Of a stretch of DNA of 64,000 nt, positions 28,050 to 35,649 are shown in pieces. The notes under the pieces are model-generated. The model ran no database searches. It had not been told where the DNA came from and was given only the letters and a program-made list of their open reading frames with translations. Where the stretch lies: NCBI GenBank assembly GCA_017454945.1, contig JAFTCA010000099.1:1-64000 (forward strand). The letters are read 5' to 3'. Source of the stretch: Bacteroidales bacterium. GTDB taxonomy: Bacteria > Bacteroidota > Bacteroidia > Bacteroidales > WCHB1-69. Position 1 is the first letter of the stretch, and each line of letters opens with the position of its first letter. The translations under genes were made by a program, and so were the position numbers.

Positions 28050-28442
28050 ATGAAACAAACCCTTTCACTATTGACACTGATTGTCCTATTCTGCGCTTCT
28101 TCGTGGGCCCAACACAACGTGCGCTACGATGCCGACCCAAGGGTTGGACTCATTGAGCAGGCGCACACGGCGGCGTGGAACAAAATCAACGAGGTGGAGG
28201 GCTATCGCATACAGATTTTCTCTTTGTCGGGCAACAACTCACGCAAGAACGCGCAGGCCGCCATGGACGAATTTGCCGCAAACAATCCCGACATGCCAGT
28301 CTATATCTCCTACCACGAGCCCAACTTCATAGTGCGTGTGGGCGATTACTTTGAAAAGATAGACGCCGCCCGCGACCTGACCATCATCAAGAAAACCTAT
28401 CCAGGCGCCTTTATCGTGAGGGATCAGGTTCGTTACCGTTAG
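28050..28442 (+). CDS. Exported SPOR-domain protein
   Basis: The 130-residue product has a signal peptide (MKQTLSLLTLIVLFCASSWAQ) and then one SPOR domain (GYRIQIFSLSGNN ... VYISYHEPNFIVRVGDYFEKIDAARDL ... GAFIVRDQV). SPOR domains bind denuded peptidoglycan glycans, often at division sites. An open frame extends 57 codons further upstream, but the promoter box at 28022 and the signal peptide place the start at 28050. The stop codon overlaps the stop of the convergent cdaA gene by four bases, so the two 3' ends leave no room for a separate terminator. Confidence 0.85.
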   Translation: MKQTLSLLTLIVLFCASSWAQHNVRYDADPRVGLIEQAHTAAWNKINEVEGYRIQIFSLSGNNSRKNAQAAMDEFAANNPDMPVYISYHEPNFIVRVGDYFEKIDAARDLTIIKKTYPGAFIVRDQVRYR

Positions 28443-29260
28443 TTTTTCTTTACGGATTCAGCCATTTGTGGCGCATTCAGTTCCTCTTTCAGCATCTGCT
28501 CGAGCACCAGCGGCGAGAGGTCGCGAATGATGTTGCCCTCCTTGCAGAGCGAAATCTGGCCAGTCTGCTCCGACACGACGATAGCAATGGCGTCGGTCAT
28601 GCTGGTGACACCGATGGCCGAGCGGTGGCGCAGGCCAAGGTCTGTGGGCAGATCCTCGCGTTTGGAGACGGGCAGGATGCAGCGGGCAGCCACAATGCGG
28701 TTGTCCTTGATGATGACGCCGCCATCGTGCAGCGGGCTGTTTTTGAAGAAAATGTTCTCGAGCAGGTCGCGCGACACCAGGGCGTCGAGCTTTTCGCCCG
28801 TTTCGACAACATCTTGCATGGGCGTCTCCCGGGCCAGGATAATCAGCGCACCGGTCTTCGAGTTTGACATGCGGCGGCAGGCGCGAACAATAGAATTTAT
28901 TTCTTCGTTATAGTCTTTTTGGTTAAATCGCTTATGGAACTTGCCCCCAATAATTTTGAGGAAACGCCGGTTGCCGATATAGAGCAGGAACTTGCGCACT
29001 TCGGGCTGGAAGATGACGATAAGCGCAATAAGACCGATATTGATAACCTTACTGCTGATGGCGGAAAGCAACGGCAGATGGCAGAGGATGGCCAATTTCC
29101 AAACGATAAAAATGCCGACAACAAGCCATACCACACGCATAGCGGCAGTACCTTTCAGCCAACGGTACAACTCGAAAAAGAGAAAGCCGACCAGCAGAAG
29201 GTCAATTACATCCGTCAATTTTATATCTTTAAAAAAATCCAAAATGGCAAAAAGTGTCAT
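28439..29260 (-). CDS. cdaA: Diadenylate cyclase CdaA (c-di-AMP synthase)
   Basis: The 273-residue protein has three N-terminal membrane helices (about 17-35, 40-58 and 65-85) and a cytosolic DAC domain. It makes c-di-AMP from two ATP and so controls osmotic and potassium balance. The substrate-binding RHR motif is present at residues 211-213 (GLRHRSAIG). The usual DGA motif reads DGG at 179-181 (SPLHDGGVIIKD), a conservative change at a well-conserved spot. Its regulator CdaR and a phosphodiesterase are not nearby. A promoter box is at 29278. Confidence 0.93.
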   Translation of the reverse strand: MTLFAILDFFKDIKLTDVIDLLLVGFLFFELYRWLKGTAAMRVVWLVVGIFIVWKLAILCHLPLLSAISSKVINIGLIALIVIFQPEVRKFLLYIGNRRFLKIIGGKFHKRFNQKDYNEEINSIVRACRRMSNSKTGALIILARETPMQDVVETGEKLDALVSRDLLENIFFKNSPLHDGGVIIKDNRIVAARCILPVSKREDLPTDLGLRHRSAIGVTSMTDAIAIVVSEQTGQISLCKEGNIIRDLSPLVLEQMLKEELNAPQMAESVKKN

Positions 29261-29277
29261 ACGCTCAAATTTTATTG

Positions 29278-29285
29278 CAAAGATA
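29278..29285 (-). promoter_or_regulatory. Bacteroidota -7 box for cdaA
   Basis: The minus strand reads TATCTTTG, 17 bases before the cdaA ATG. Confidence 0.65.
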
Positions 29286-29406
29286 AAGGATTTTTTTTGA
29301 TTGGGGAACGGTGGTTGGGAGGGAAGGAGGTTCCGCTGCGCTGCGCTTACGGAATGGAGTTAAGGATGCTAACGTCTAAAGTCTATTGGAATTCTGAATT
29401 TTTGTG

Positions 29407-29414
29407 TACTTTTG
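29407..29414 (+). promoter_or_regulatory. Bacteroidota promoter for gmk that decides its start
   Basis: TACTTTTG matches TAnnTTTG, with TTG at 29386-29388 as a -33 element 18 bases upstream. The box covers the first codons of a longer in-frame reading, so translation must start downstream. Confidence 0.65.
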
Positions 29415-29433
29415 CACATCAAGAAATAACACC

Positions 29434-30015
29434 GTGAACGACAATCCATCCCACAAGCTCATTATCATCTCCGCTCCTTCTGGCGCGGGTAAAACATCCA
29501 TTGTCAAGCATTTGCTGCAACAAGACCTCAAGCTGGCATTCTCCATTTCGGTGACCAGTCGCCCAATGCGTCCGGGCGAGGTGGACAAGAAAGACTACTA
29601 CTTTTACACTGTAGAAGAGTTCAAGGCCAAGCTCGAGGCCGGCGAGTTCTTGGAGTGGCAGGAAGTTTACGCTAACCAATACTACGGCACGCTCAAATCG
29701 GAGATTGAGCGCATCTGGGCCACAGGGCACCATGTGCTTTTCGATGTGGACGTGCTGGGCGGCATCAACATCAAGAAATACTACGGCGACAAGGCTCTGT
29801 CGATATTCATCAAGCCTCCGTCACCTGAAGTGCTCGCCCAGCGTCTTGCCGGTCGTGGCACCGAAACGCCCGAGTCGCTCGCCAAGCGGCTGGCCAAAGC
29901 CGACTACGAGCTGTCGTTTGAGGACCAGTTTGACAAAGTGGTGGTGAACGACAACCTGCAGGTTGCGCAAGAGGAGACCATACAGCTTATCAGGGACTTT
30001 TTACAGCAAGAATAG
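29434..30015 (+). CDS. gmk: Guanylate kinase
   Basis: The 193-residue enzyme phosphorylates GMP to GDP. It shows the P-loop ISAPSGAGKTS, the GMP-binding SVTSRPMRPGEVDKKDYYF and the YGTLKSEIE segment, with normal length. I place the start at the GTG at 29434 (then NDNPSHKL) because an earlier in-frame GTG at 29404 lies on the promoter. nadD starts six bases after the TAG stop and rlmD follows, so gmk heads a three-gene operon. Confidence 0.94.
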   Translation: MNDNPSHKLIIISAPSGAGKTSIVKHLLQQDLKLAFSISVTSRPMRPGEVDKKDYYFYTVEEFKAKLEAGEFLEWQEVYANQYYGTLKSEIERIWATGHHVLFDVDVLGGINIKKYYGDKALSIFIKPPSPEVLAQRLAGRGTETPESLAKRLAKADYELSFEDQFDKVVVNDNLQVAQEETIQLIRDFLQQE

Positions 30016-30021
30016 ACATAT

Positions 30022-30597
30022 ATGAACAAAATCGGACTCTTTTTCGGCTCCTTCAACCCCATCCATATCGGCCACTTGATCATTGCCGAATACATGGCTG
30101 AGAACAGCGACCTGAAAGAGGTGTGGTTTGTCGTATCGCCTAACAACCCTTTCAAGAAGAGGGAGAACCTGCTGGAGGCGCACCACCGGCTGTACATGGT
30201 GAACCTGGCGGTGGAGAACGACCCCCGTTTCAGAGTGAGCGATGTGGAGTTTCACCTCCCCTACCCGTCCTACACGGTACACACGCTGCTGAAGCTGGAA
30301 GAGATGTATCCCAACAAGAAGTTCTGCATCATCATGGGCGAGGATAACCTGACCAATATCACCAAGTGGAAGAATGCCGAGTTCATCCTCCAGAACTACC
30401 CGTTGTACGTCTATCCGCGTGCCGGCAACGACACAGCGGCCCTTAAACTGCCGGGCGACATCCATCTGGTCAACGCCCCCCACATTGACATTTCGGCCAC
30501 CCTCATCCGCAGCAGCATCCATGCAGGCAAGCGCGTGCAATACATGCTGCCGCCAGCGGTGGACAAACATATTGACGAAATGGGATTTTACAAGTAA
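30022..30597 (+). CDS. nadD: Nicotinate-nucleotide adenylyltransferase NadD
   Basis: The 191-residue enzyme makes deamido-NAD from nicotinate mononucleotide and ATP. The signature FGSFNPIHIGHLIIAEYM is at the N-terminus and the second nucleotide-binding motif ISATLIRSSI is near residue 158. Members of this family often have SST in place of the SAT seen here, a minor difference. It lies between gmk and rlmD with short gaps on both sides. Confidence 0.94.
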   Translation: MNKIGLFFGSFNPIHIGHLIIAEYMAENSDLKEVWFVVSPNNPFKKRENLLEAHHRLYMVNLAVENDPRFRVSDVEFHLPYPSYTVHTLLKLEEMYPNKKFCIIMGEDNLTNITKWKNAEFILQNYPLYVYPRAGNDTAALKLPGDIHLVNAPHIDISATLIRSSIHAGKRVQYMLPPAVDKHIDEMGFYK

Positions 30598-30608
30598 CAC
30601 CCTGCCGT

Positions 30609-32000
30609 ATGCAACACTATACTATTGAAAACCTTGAAATTACAGATGCCGGTGCCGAAGGCAAGGCCGTCGGTCGCCACAACGGAATGATTGTTTTTGT
30701 ACCCTACGCCGTCCCTGGCGATGTGGTTGATGTGCTGGTTTTCAAAAAGAAGCGCGGTTATGCCGAAGCCCGCATCACCGCCATCAAGCAGACCTCGCCC
30801 TACAGGGTGGAGCCCTTATGCCCTCACTTTGGCCTGTGCGGCGGCTGCAAATGGCAGAACCTACAATATGACAAGCAGTTGTATTACAAGCAGAAACAGG
30901 TGGATGACAACTTCCGCCATCTGGGCAAATTCGACTATCCCGAGGTGCGCCCCATTCTCGCCTCCGACCAGCAAAGCTTCTACCGCAACAAGTTGGAGTT
31001 CACCTTCTCCAATCTGCGCTGGCTGGACGAGGAGGACATGGCCCATCGTGAAGAGCCCGGCTTCGACACACGCGGGTTGGGGTTCCACATTCCCGGCAAA
31101 TTCGACAAAGTGCTGGATATCAAGCACTGCTACCTGCAAGCCGACCCCAGCAATGCCATCCGCACTGCTATCAAGGCGTATGCAACGGAGCACAACCTGC
31201 CGTTCTACAACATTAGAGACCACGAAGGGCTGCTCCGCAATCTGATTATCCGCAACACCAGCACTGGCGAGCTGATGGTGATTCTGATTGTCACCGACTT
31301 CAACGCCGAGGTGAAGGCGCTGTTAGACTTTTTGAGCGAGAAATTCCCTGAAATCACCTCATTGCAATATGCGGTCAACACGAAGCTCAACGACGCCGTG
31401 ACCGACCTGCCCGTAGAGCTTTACAAAGGCAAGCCCTACATTACCGAGCAGATGGAGGATTTGAAGTTCAACATCGGTCCCGTGTCGTTCTATCAGACCA
31501 ACAGCGGGCAGGCATACAAGCTTTACAGCACGGCGCGCGACTTTGCGCAGCTCACGCCCGACAAAGTAGTATATGACCTCTACACGGGTACGGGCACCAT
31601 TGCCAACTTTGTGGCCCGCAGTGCCAAGAAAGTAGTTGGTATAGAATACGTTGACGCTGCCATCAGGGATGCCGTCAGCAACTCGCAGCTCAACGGCATC
31701 ACCAACACCGAGTTCTGTGTGGGCGACATGGCCAAGGTTTTCACCGACGAATTCATAGCCCAGCATGGCCGTCCCGACATAGTGATTACCGACCCGCCAC
31801 GCGCCGGCATGCACCAGAAGGTGGTGGAGCAGTTGCTCAAAATCCATCCCGAAAGGATAGTCTATGTAAGCTGCAACCCGGCCACACAGGCCCGCGACCT
31901 CACGCAGCTGTGCACACAATACAAAGTGATGGCCGTACAGCCCGTGGACATGTTCCCGCACACGCACCATGTGGAAAATGTGGTGGTGTTAGAGCGGTAA
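30609..32000 (+). CDS. rlmD: 23S rRNA (uracil-5-)-methyltransferase, RlmD/RumA family
   Basis: The 463-residue protein has an N-terminal TRAM domain (about 1-60), an Fe-S cluster motif CPHFGLCGGCKWQ near residues 70-82 and a C-terminal methyltransferase domain with YDLYTGTGTIANFVA, DPPRAGM and the catalytic VYVSCNPATQARDL. This family forms m5U in 23S rRNA (U1939 or U747). The last seven bases, including the TAA stop, are also the 3' acceptor arm of a tRNA-Gly gene on the opposite strand. Confidence 0.93.
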   Translation: MQHYTIENLEITDAGAEGKAVGRHNGMIVFVPYAVPGDVVDVLVFKKKRGYAEARITAIKQTSPYRVEPLCPHFGLCGGCKWQNLQYDKQLYYKQKQVDDNFRHLGKFDYPEVRPILASDQQSFYRNKLEFTFSNLRWLDEEDMAHREEPGFDTRGLGFHIPGKFDKVLDIKHCYLQADPSNAIRTAIKAYATEHNLPFYNIRDHEGLLRNLIIRNTSTGELMVILIVTDFNAEVKALLDFLSEKFPEITSLQYAVNTKLNDAVTDLPVELYKGKPYITEQMEDLKFNIGPVSFYQTNSGQAYKLYSTARDFAQLTPDKVVYDLYTGTGTIANFVARSAKKVVGIEYVDAAIRDAVSNSQLNGITNTEFCVGDMAKVFTDEFIAQHGRPDIVITDPPRAGMHQKVVEQLLKIHPERIVYVSCNPATQARDLTQLCTQYKVMAVQPVDMFPHTHHVENVVVLER

Positions 32001-32065
32001 ACGGGGTTCGAACCCGCGACCTGCGGCTTGGGAAGCCGCCGCTCTACCAACTGAGCTACTACCGC
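31993..32065 (-). tRNA. tRNA-Gly (anticodon CCC)
   Basis: On the minus strand the sequence opens GCGGTAG and closes TTACCGC plus U, giving a 7-bp acceptor stem with one G-U pair. D arm, T arm (TTCGAAC loop) and the anticodon stem GCGGC/GCCGC around TTCCCAA are all present, so the anticodon is CCC. No CCA is encoded. The 3' end overlaps the stop of rlmD. Confidence 0.95.
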
Positions 32066-32101
32066 AATCATGTTTCGGCAATAAAAGTCGAAACTGGGGT
32101 G

Positions 32102-32109
32102 CAAAGATA
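32102..32109 (-). promoter_or_regulatory. Bacteroidota -7 box for tRNA-Gly
   Basis: The minus strand reads TATCTTTG, 36 bases before the mature tRNA 5' end. Its partner for tRNA-Thr is only 12 bases away on the other strand. Confidence 0.65.
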
Positions 32110-32121
32110 CGATAATTTTTG

Positions 32122-32129
32122 TATTTTTG
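32122..32129 (+). promoter_or_regulatory. Bacteroidota -7 box for tRNA-Thr
   Basis: TATTTTTG lies 20 bases before the tRNA-Thr 5' end, back to back with the tRNA-Gly promoter. Confidence 0.65.
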
Positions 32130-32149
32130 CACCCTCAAAAAACACGAAC

Positions 32150-32222
<73 letters not shown>

Positions 32223-32228
32223 CAGAGA

Positions 32229-32269
32229 AGACGCCAAAGAGTAAAATAACTCCCGGCGTCTTTTTTTTG
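32229..32269 (+). terminator. Terminator after tRNA-Thr
   Basis: AGACGCC (32229-32235) pairs with GGCGTCT (32255-32261), followed by a run of eight T. An inner GAGT/ACTC pair extends the hairpin. Confidence 0.8.
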
Positions 32270-32271
32270 AA

Positions 32272-32691
32272 TTCAACTTAAGATTGCAGTCGGACGTTTT
32301 TCAACAGGACACAGACTGCAGACTTAAAATAACACTCTGACGAAAGTGTAGGATTAAGGTCTTTGGTATATAATGACATTGAAAAATTATTCCCAAAACT
32401 TCCAAAAAGTTCCGAAAAAATTCTCCATCTGTGAAGAAAAACTATACAGTGTAACTTGTATGCGGCTCAATTCACTTCTATAATTATCCCTACAATCAAT
32501 AGCGTATATATTTAAATGTCATAAAATTATAGTATTCTTCAAAAAAAATTGGTACAGCAGATTTTTATTTCGCGCGTTAAAAAAAAAAAAACAGCATTTT
32601 AATTATTTATTTTATTTTTGCAGGATTATACTGCTCAAATTATGTATAATAATACCCTTTTGAAGAAGAAAAACTAAAAAACTTTATAATT
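32272..32691. other. Intergenic region upstream of the split adhesin
   Basis: No coding frame is evident. An imperfect inverted repeat (12 of 14 bases: TTAAGATTGCAGTC at 32278-32291 and GACTGCAGACTTAA at 32314-32327) lies at the left. The rest is AT-rich and ends with the adhesin promoter at 32613. Confidence 0.55.
32613..32620 (+). promoter_or_regulatory. Bacteroidota -7 box for the split adhesin gene
   Basis: TATTTTTG matches TAnnTTTG and leaves a leader of about 70 bases before the ATG at 32692. Confidence 0.6.
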
Positions 32692-35607
32692 ATGGAACAT
32701 TTTTACGAAAAAATGACGAGATTATGTCCTAATAAAGGGAATATCCGTAATCTCTTTGTGTTAATGACGGCCTTGGTGCTGACCATTGGCAGTGCGACCG
32801 CACAAAACGTGGCCAAAATTGGCACCACCGAGTATGCCACCCTGCAGGCTGCCGTAGATGCGGCCTACGCCACAACTGGCGATGTGACGATTGAAATGAC
32901 AGCTTCTTTTGAAGAACACGTGCTTGTGTTGCAGAAAGCCGGTTTGAACCTCACCATTGATGGCAAAAACAACACCCTTACAGGACAAATTGTTGTGGAT
33001 GGTGTAGGCAGAAGTACCGGTACAGAGACATTAACCATTACCAACATCAATTTTGTGCTTGCTTCTGACCAATTGACAGGAACATGGAAAGGAGCTACCG
33101 CTTTTGTAAGTATGCCCAGCCCCAAAACGAGCGGAACACCATGGTATTATGGTACTACAGGCACCAGCAACCACTACAACTACGCACACAATGTAACAGT
33201 GAGCAACTGTACCATGGATGCAACGGGGGGAGGAGAGACAAAGATCGTTGGCGTGCAATGCCCGTCCCAAGCTGCATACAACGTTACTCTTGACAACGTA
33301 ACCATTAGCAATGCCCACTCTTTGGCACAATTCACCTCTACAGAAGGCATAACCATCCAAAATTGCACGGCTACAACCAATATGTACCACGGTATCAGTG
33401 TGACAGGCGGAAGCAACCATAATGTGACAATCAGTGGTAATAATATTACCGCTTACGATGATTACGGCATCCGTGTGAAAGGAGCTGGCGTTAAGTATAT
33501 AACCCTGTCCGACAACAATGTTGAGGCTCCCAACGCTCTTATCTTCAACAGCAACCCTGCCGGTACCACGATTGACATCACCTCAGGAACCTATAAAGGT
33601 GATATTATAAAAAATGGATCCACCTATGAGGATAATACGATAACTGATAATTCTGAAATCACCATTACCGGTGGCACCTACTCAAGTGATGTGACATCAG
33701 AATGCGCAGAAGGATATTATGCTATTGACAATGGAGACGGCACCTGGACGGTGACCAAACTTGTTGTTGCCAAGATTGGCACAGAAGAATATCCCTCTTT
33801 GCAAGCCGCACTGGACTATGCTAACGCAAATCTGACTGGTGACGTGACCATCGAACTGGTGAAGAACACTTCCAGCTACTCTGTCGTTCACCAGAAGGCA
33901 GGATTGAACCTCACCATCGAAGGTAACAACGACACCATCGCCGGACAGATTTTCATTGATGGAGACGGCAGAGCCGCTGGCACAGAAACTCTGACGATAC
34001 AGAACGTTGTCTTCTATGACGACAACACCAATTTCTACTCGGGCACCAATGCTTTCATCATGGTACCAAGCACCAAAACATCAGGTACCCCTTATTACAC
34101 CAACAAATATAATTATGCTCACAATATCACCATTAGCAACTGTGCCTTCATCAGCACATCCACCGAAACTCCCGACAATGGCATTGTAGCCATTACTGTT
34201 GCATCCGCAGCCGGCGCTTATAACCTTACGGTGGAAAGCTGTACTGGCGACAACCTGCACAGCTTGGCCCAGCTTACCGGTACAACGGGAGCCACTTTTG
34301 TCAGCGACACCTTGACTGGCAGCGAAAGTTTCCTCAACGTGAACGGTGGTACTGGCGACTATGTGGTAGATAAATGTCAGCATATCTCCACCCTCACCTC
34401 AGGTTACGGTATCCGTCTGAAAAGCAACTCCTCTGCCGAGATGACCCTTACAGACAACAAGTTCACAGCAGGTGACGCCCTGACCTTAGGCAAGGGAGGC
34501 AGCAACGACGTTTCGGGCCATATCAACGTGGAGAGCGGCTGGTACGAGGGTGCCATCACCAACAACCAGTCAGCTTCTGCTACTGGCAGTTTCGTCTTCA
34601 CCGGCGGTACGTTCAACCAGGATGCCGTCACGATTCAGCAATATTGCAAGGCTCCAGACTACTCAGCCATTGCCAATGATCCCGAAGCAGGCTACTGCAC
34701 GGTACGCAAGATGGAAGTAGCAAAGATTGGCGATGTTACATTCCCGACCTTACAGTTGGCACTGGATTCAGCATACAAGACCACCGGCGACGTAACCATA
34801 GAGTTGATAGACAACATTTCCGGCTACTCTATTGTACGTCAAAAAGCTGGTCTCAACCTCACCATCGAGGGTAATAAAGACACCATCGCCGGACAGATTA
34901 TCGTTCACGGTGATGGCCGCCTCAACGGCACGGAAACGCTGACCATTCAGAACGTCGTTTTTGAAGGAGACAAAACAAACTTCTATTCGGGCACGGATGC
35001 CTTCATTACCGCTCCGAAGACCACGACCTTGCCCAGTCCGTTTACTGGAACCGGCAATGGCTACAATTATTGCCACAATATTACAATAGATGGTTGTACG
35101 TTCAATAGCACCTCGGAAAACGCATCCGACTATGATGTAGTGGCATTCAAAGCATCGAGTGGCAAAAACATTGTCATTGAGAACTGTCAGGGCGACAACC
35201 TGCACAGCTTGGCCCAATTCACAGGTACCACCAATGCAACCCTTACAAACGACACTATTACGAACAGCCAAAGTTTTGCCAATGTGAGCGGCGGTGCCGG
35301 CGAATTCACCATCTCTAACTGCGAATTTGTTGGAGCCCAGACAGATGACGGATATGCCATCCGTGAAAACGGGACCTCTTCAGCAAATATCACATTGACC
35401 GACAACAATTTCACTGCATACAAAGTATTAGTATTAGGCAAGGGTGGTGCCCAAAATCCAAGCGGCACCATTTATGTTGAAAGTGGCAACTACAATGGTA
35501 TTATCTCTAAGGAAACCGTTGAAGCAAGCACTTCCACCTTCAGCTTCACCGGCGGTACGTTCAACCAGGATGCCATCACTGTACAAGAATGGTGCGCCGA
35601 AGGGTAG
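32692..35607 (+). CDS. Adhesin, N-terminal part: three beta-helix modules, ends at internal amber
   Basis: This 971-residue segment has a signal peptide (cleavage likely after SATAQ, residue 38) and three homologous modules of about 318 residues, starting at residues 40, 359 and 676. Each opens VAKIG followed by a LQ-A-LD-A pattern, continues with the KAGLNLTI and ETLTI-N rungs of a right-handed parallel beta-helix, and closes with a C-x-x-x-YxAI turn. The third module stops at TAG (35605-35607) exactly where the other modules have Tyr (CAEGYYAI, CKAPDYSAI). The reading frame then continues into the next segment with clear homology (FAIANNPEAGYCTV). I therefore read 32692-41103 as one gene broken by a single nonsense codon. 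Alone this part could still be secreted. Confidence 0.85.
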   Translation: MEHFYEKMTRLCPNKGNIRNLFVLMTALVLTIGSATAQNVAKIGTTEYATLQAAVDAAYATTGDVTIEMTASFEEHVLVLQKAGLNLTIDGKNNTLTGQIVVDGVGRSTGTETLTITNINFVLASDQLTGTWKGATAFVSMPSPKTSGTPWYYGTTGTSNHYNYAHNVTVSNCTMDATGGGETKIVGVQCPSQAAYNVTLDNVTISNAHSLAQFTSTEGITIQNCTATTNMYHGISVTGGSNHNVTISGNNITAYDDYGIRVKGAGVKYITLSDNNVEAPNALIFNSNPAGTTIDITSGTYKGDIIKNGSTYEDNTITDNSEITITGGTYSSDVTSECAEGYYAIDNGDGTWTVTKLVVAKIGTEEYPSLQAALDYANANLTGDVTIELVKNTSSYSVVHQKAGLNLTIEGNNDTIAGQIFIDGDGRAAGTETLTIQNVVFYDDNTNFYSGTNAFIMVPSTKTSGTPYYTNKYNYAHNITISNCAFISTSTETPDNGIVAITVASAAGAYNLTVESCTGDNLHSLAQLTGTTGATFVSDTLTGSESFLNVNGGTGDYVVDKCQHISTLTSGYGIRLKSNSSAEMTLTDNKFTAGDALTLGKGGSNDVSGHINVESGWYEGAITNNQSASATGSFVFTGGTFNQDAVTIQQYCKAPDYSAIANDPEAGYCTVRKMEVAKIGDVTFPTLQLALDSAYKTTGDVTIELIDNISGYSIVRQKAGLNLTIEGNKDTIAGQIIVHGDGRLNGTETLTIQNVVFEGDKTNFYSGTDAFITAPKTTTLPSPFTGTGNGYNYCHNITIDGCTFNSTSENASDYDVVAFKASSGKNIVIENCQGDNLHSLAQFTGTTNATLTNDTITNSQSFANVSGGAGEFTISNCEFVGAQTDDGYAIRENGTSSANITLTDNNFTAYKVLVLGKGGAQNPSGTIYVESGNYNGIISKETVEASTSTFSFTGGTFNQDAITVQEWCAEG

Positions 35608-35649
35608 TTTGCCATTGCCAACAATCCTGAAGCAGGCTACTGCACGGTA
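32809..35649 (+). repeat. Three tandem beta-helix coding modules of about 950 bp
   Basis: Units begin at 32809, 33766 and 34717 (957 and 951 bp apart). Units 2 and 3 are most alike, sharing LNLTIEGN-DTIAGQI and FYSGT-AFI segments. The amber codon is in the last unit. Confidence 0.8.
35605..35607 (+). other. In-frame amber codon splitting the adhesin
   Basis: TAG interrupts a frame that is open from 32692 to 41103. The flanking residues CAEG and FAIANNPEAGYCTV align with the same turn in the two earlier modules, where the position is Tyr (TAT or TAC). No frameshift is involved. Confidence 0.9.

Noticed and set aside
35605..35607. Reassignment of TAG to an amino acid
   Set aside because: TAG ends several intact genes at the expected length here (TonB-C protein, HIT protein, gmk, SPOR protein, PorV-like protein), and no CTA-anticodon tRNA is in the window.
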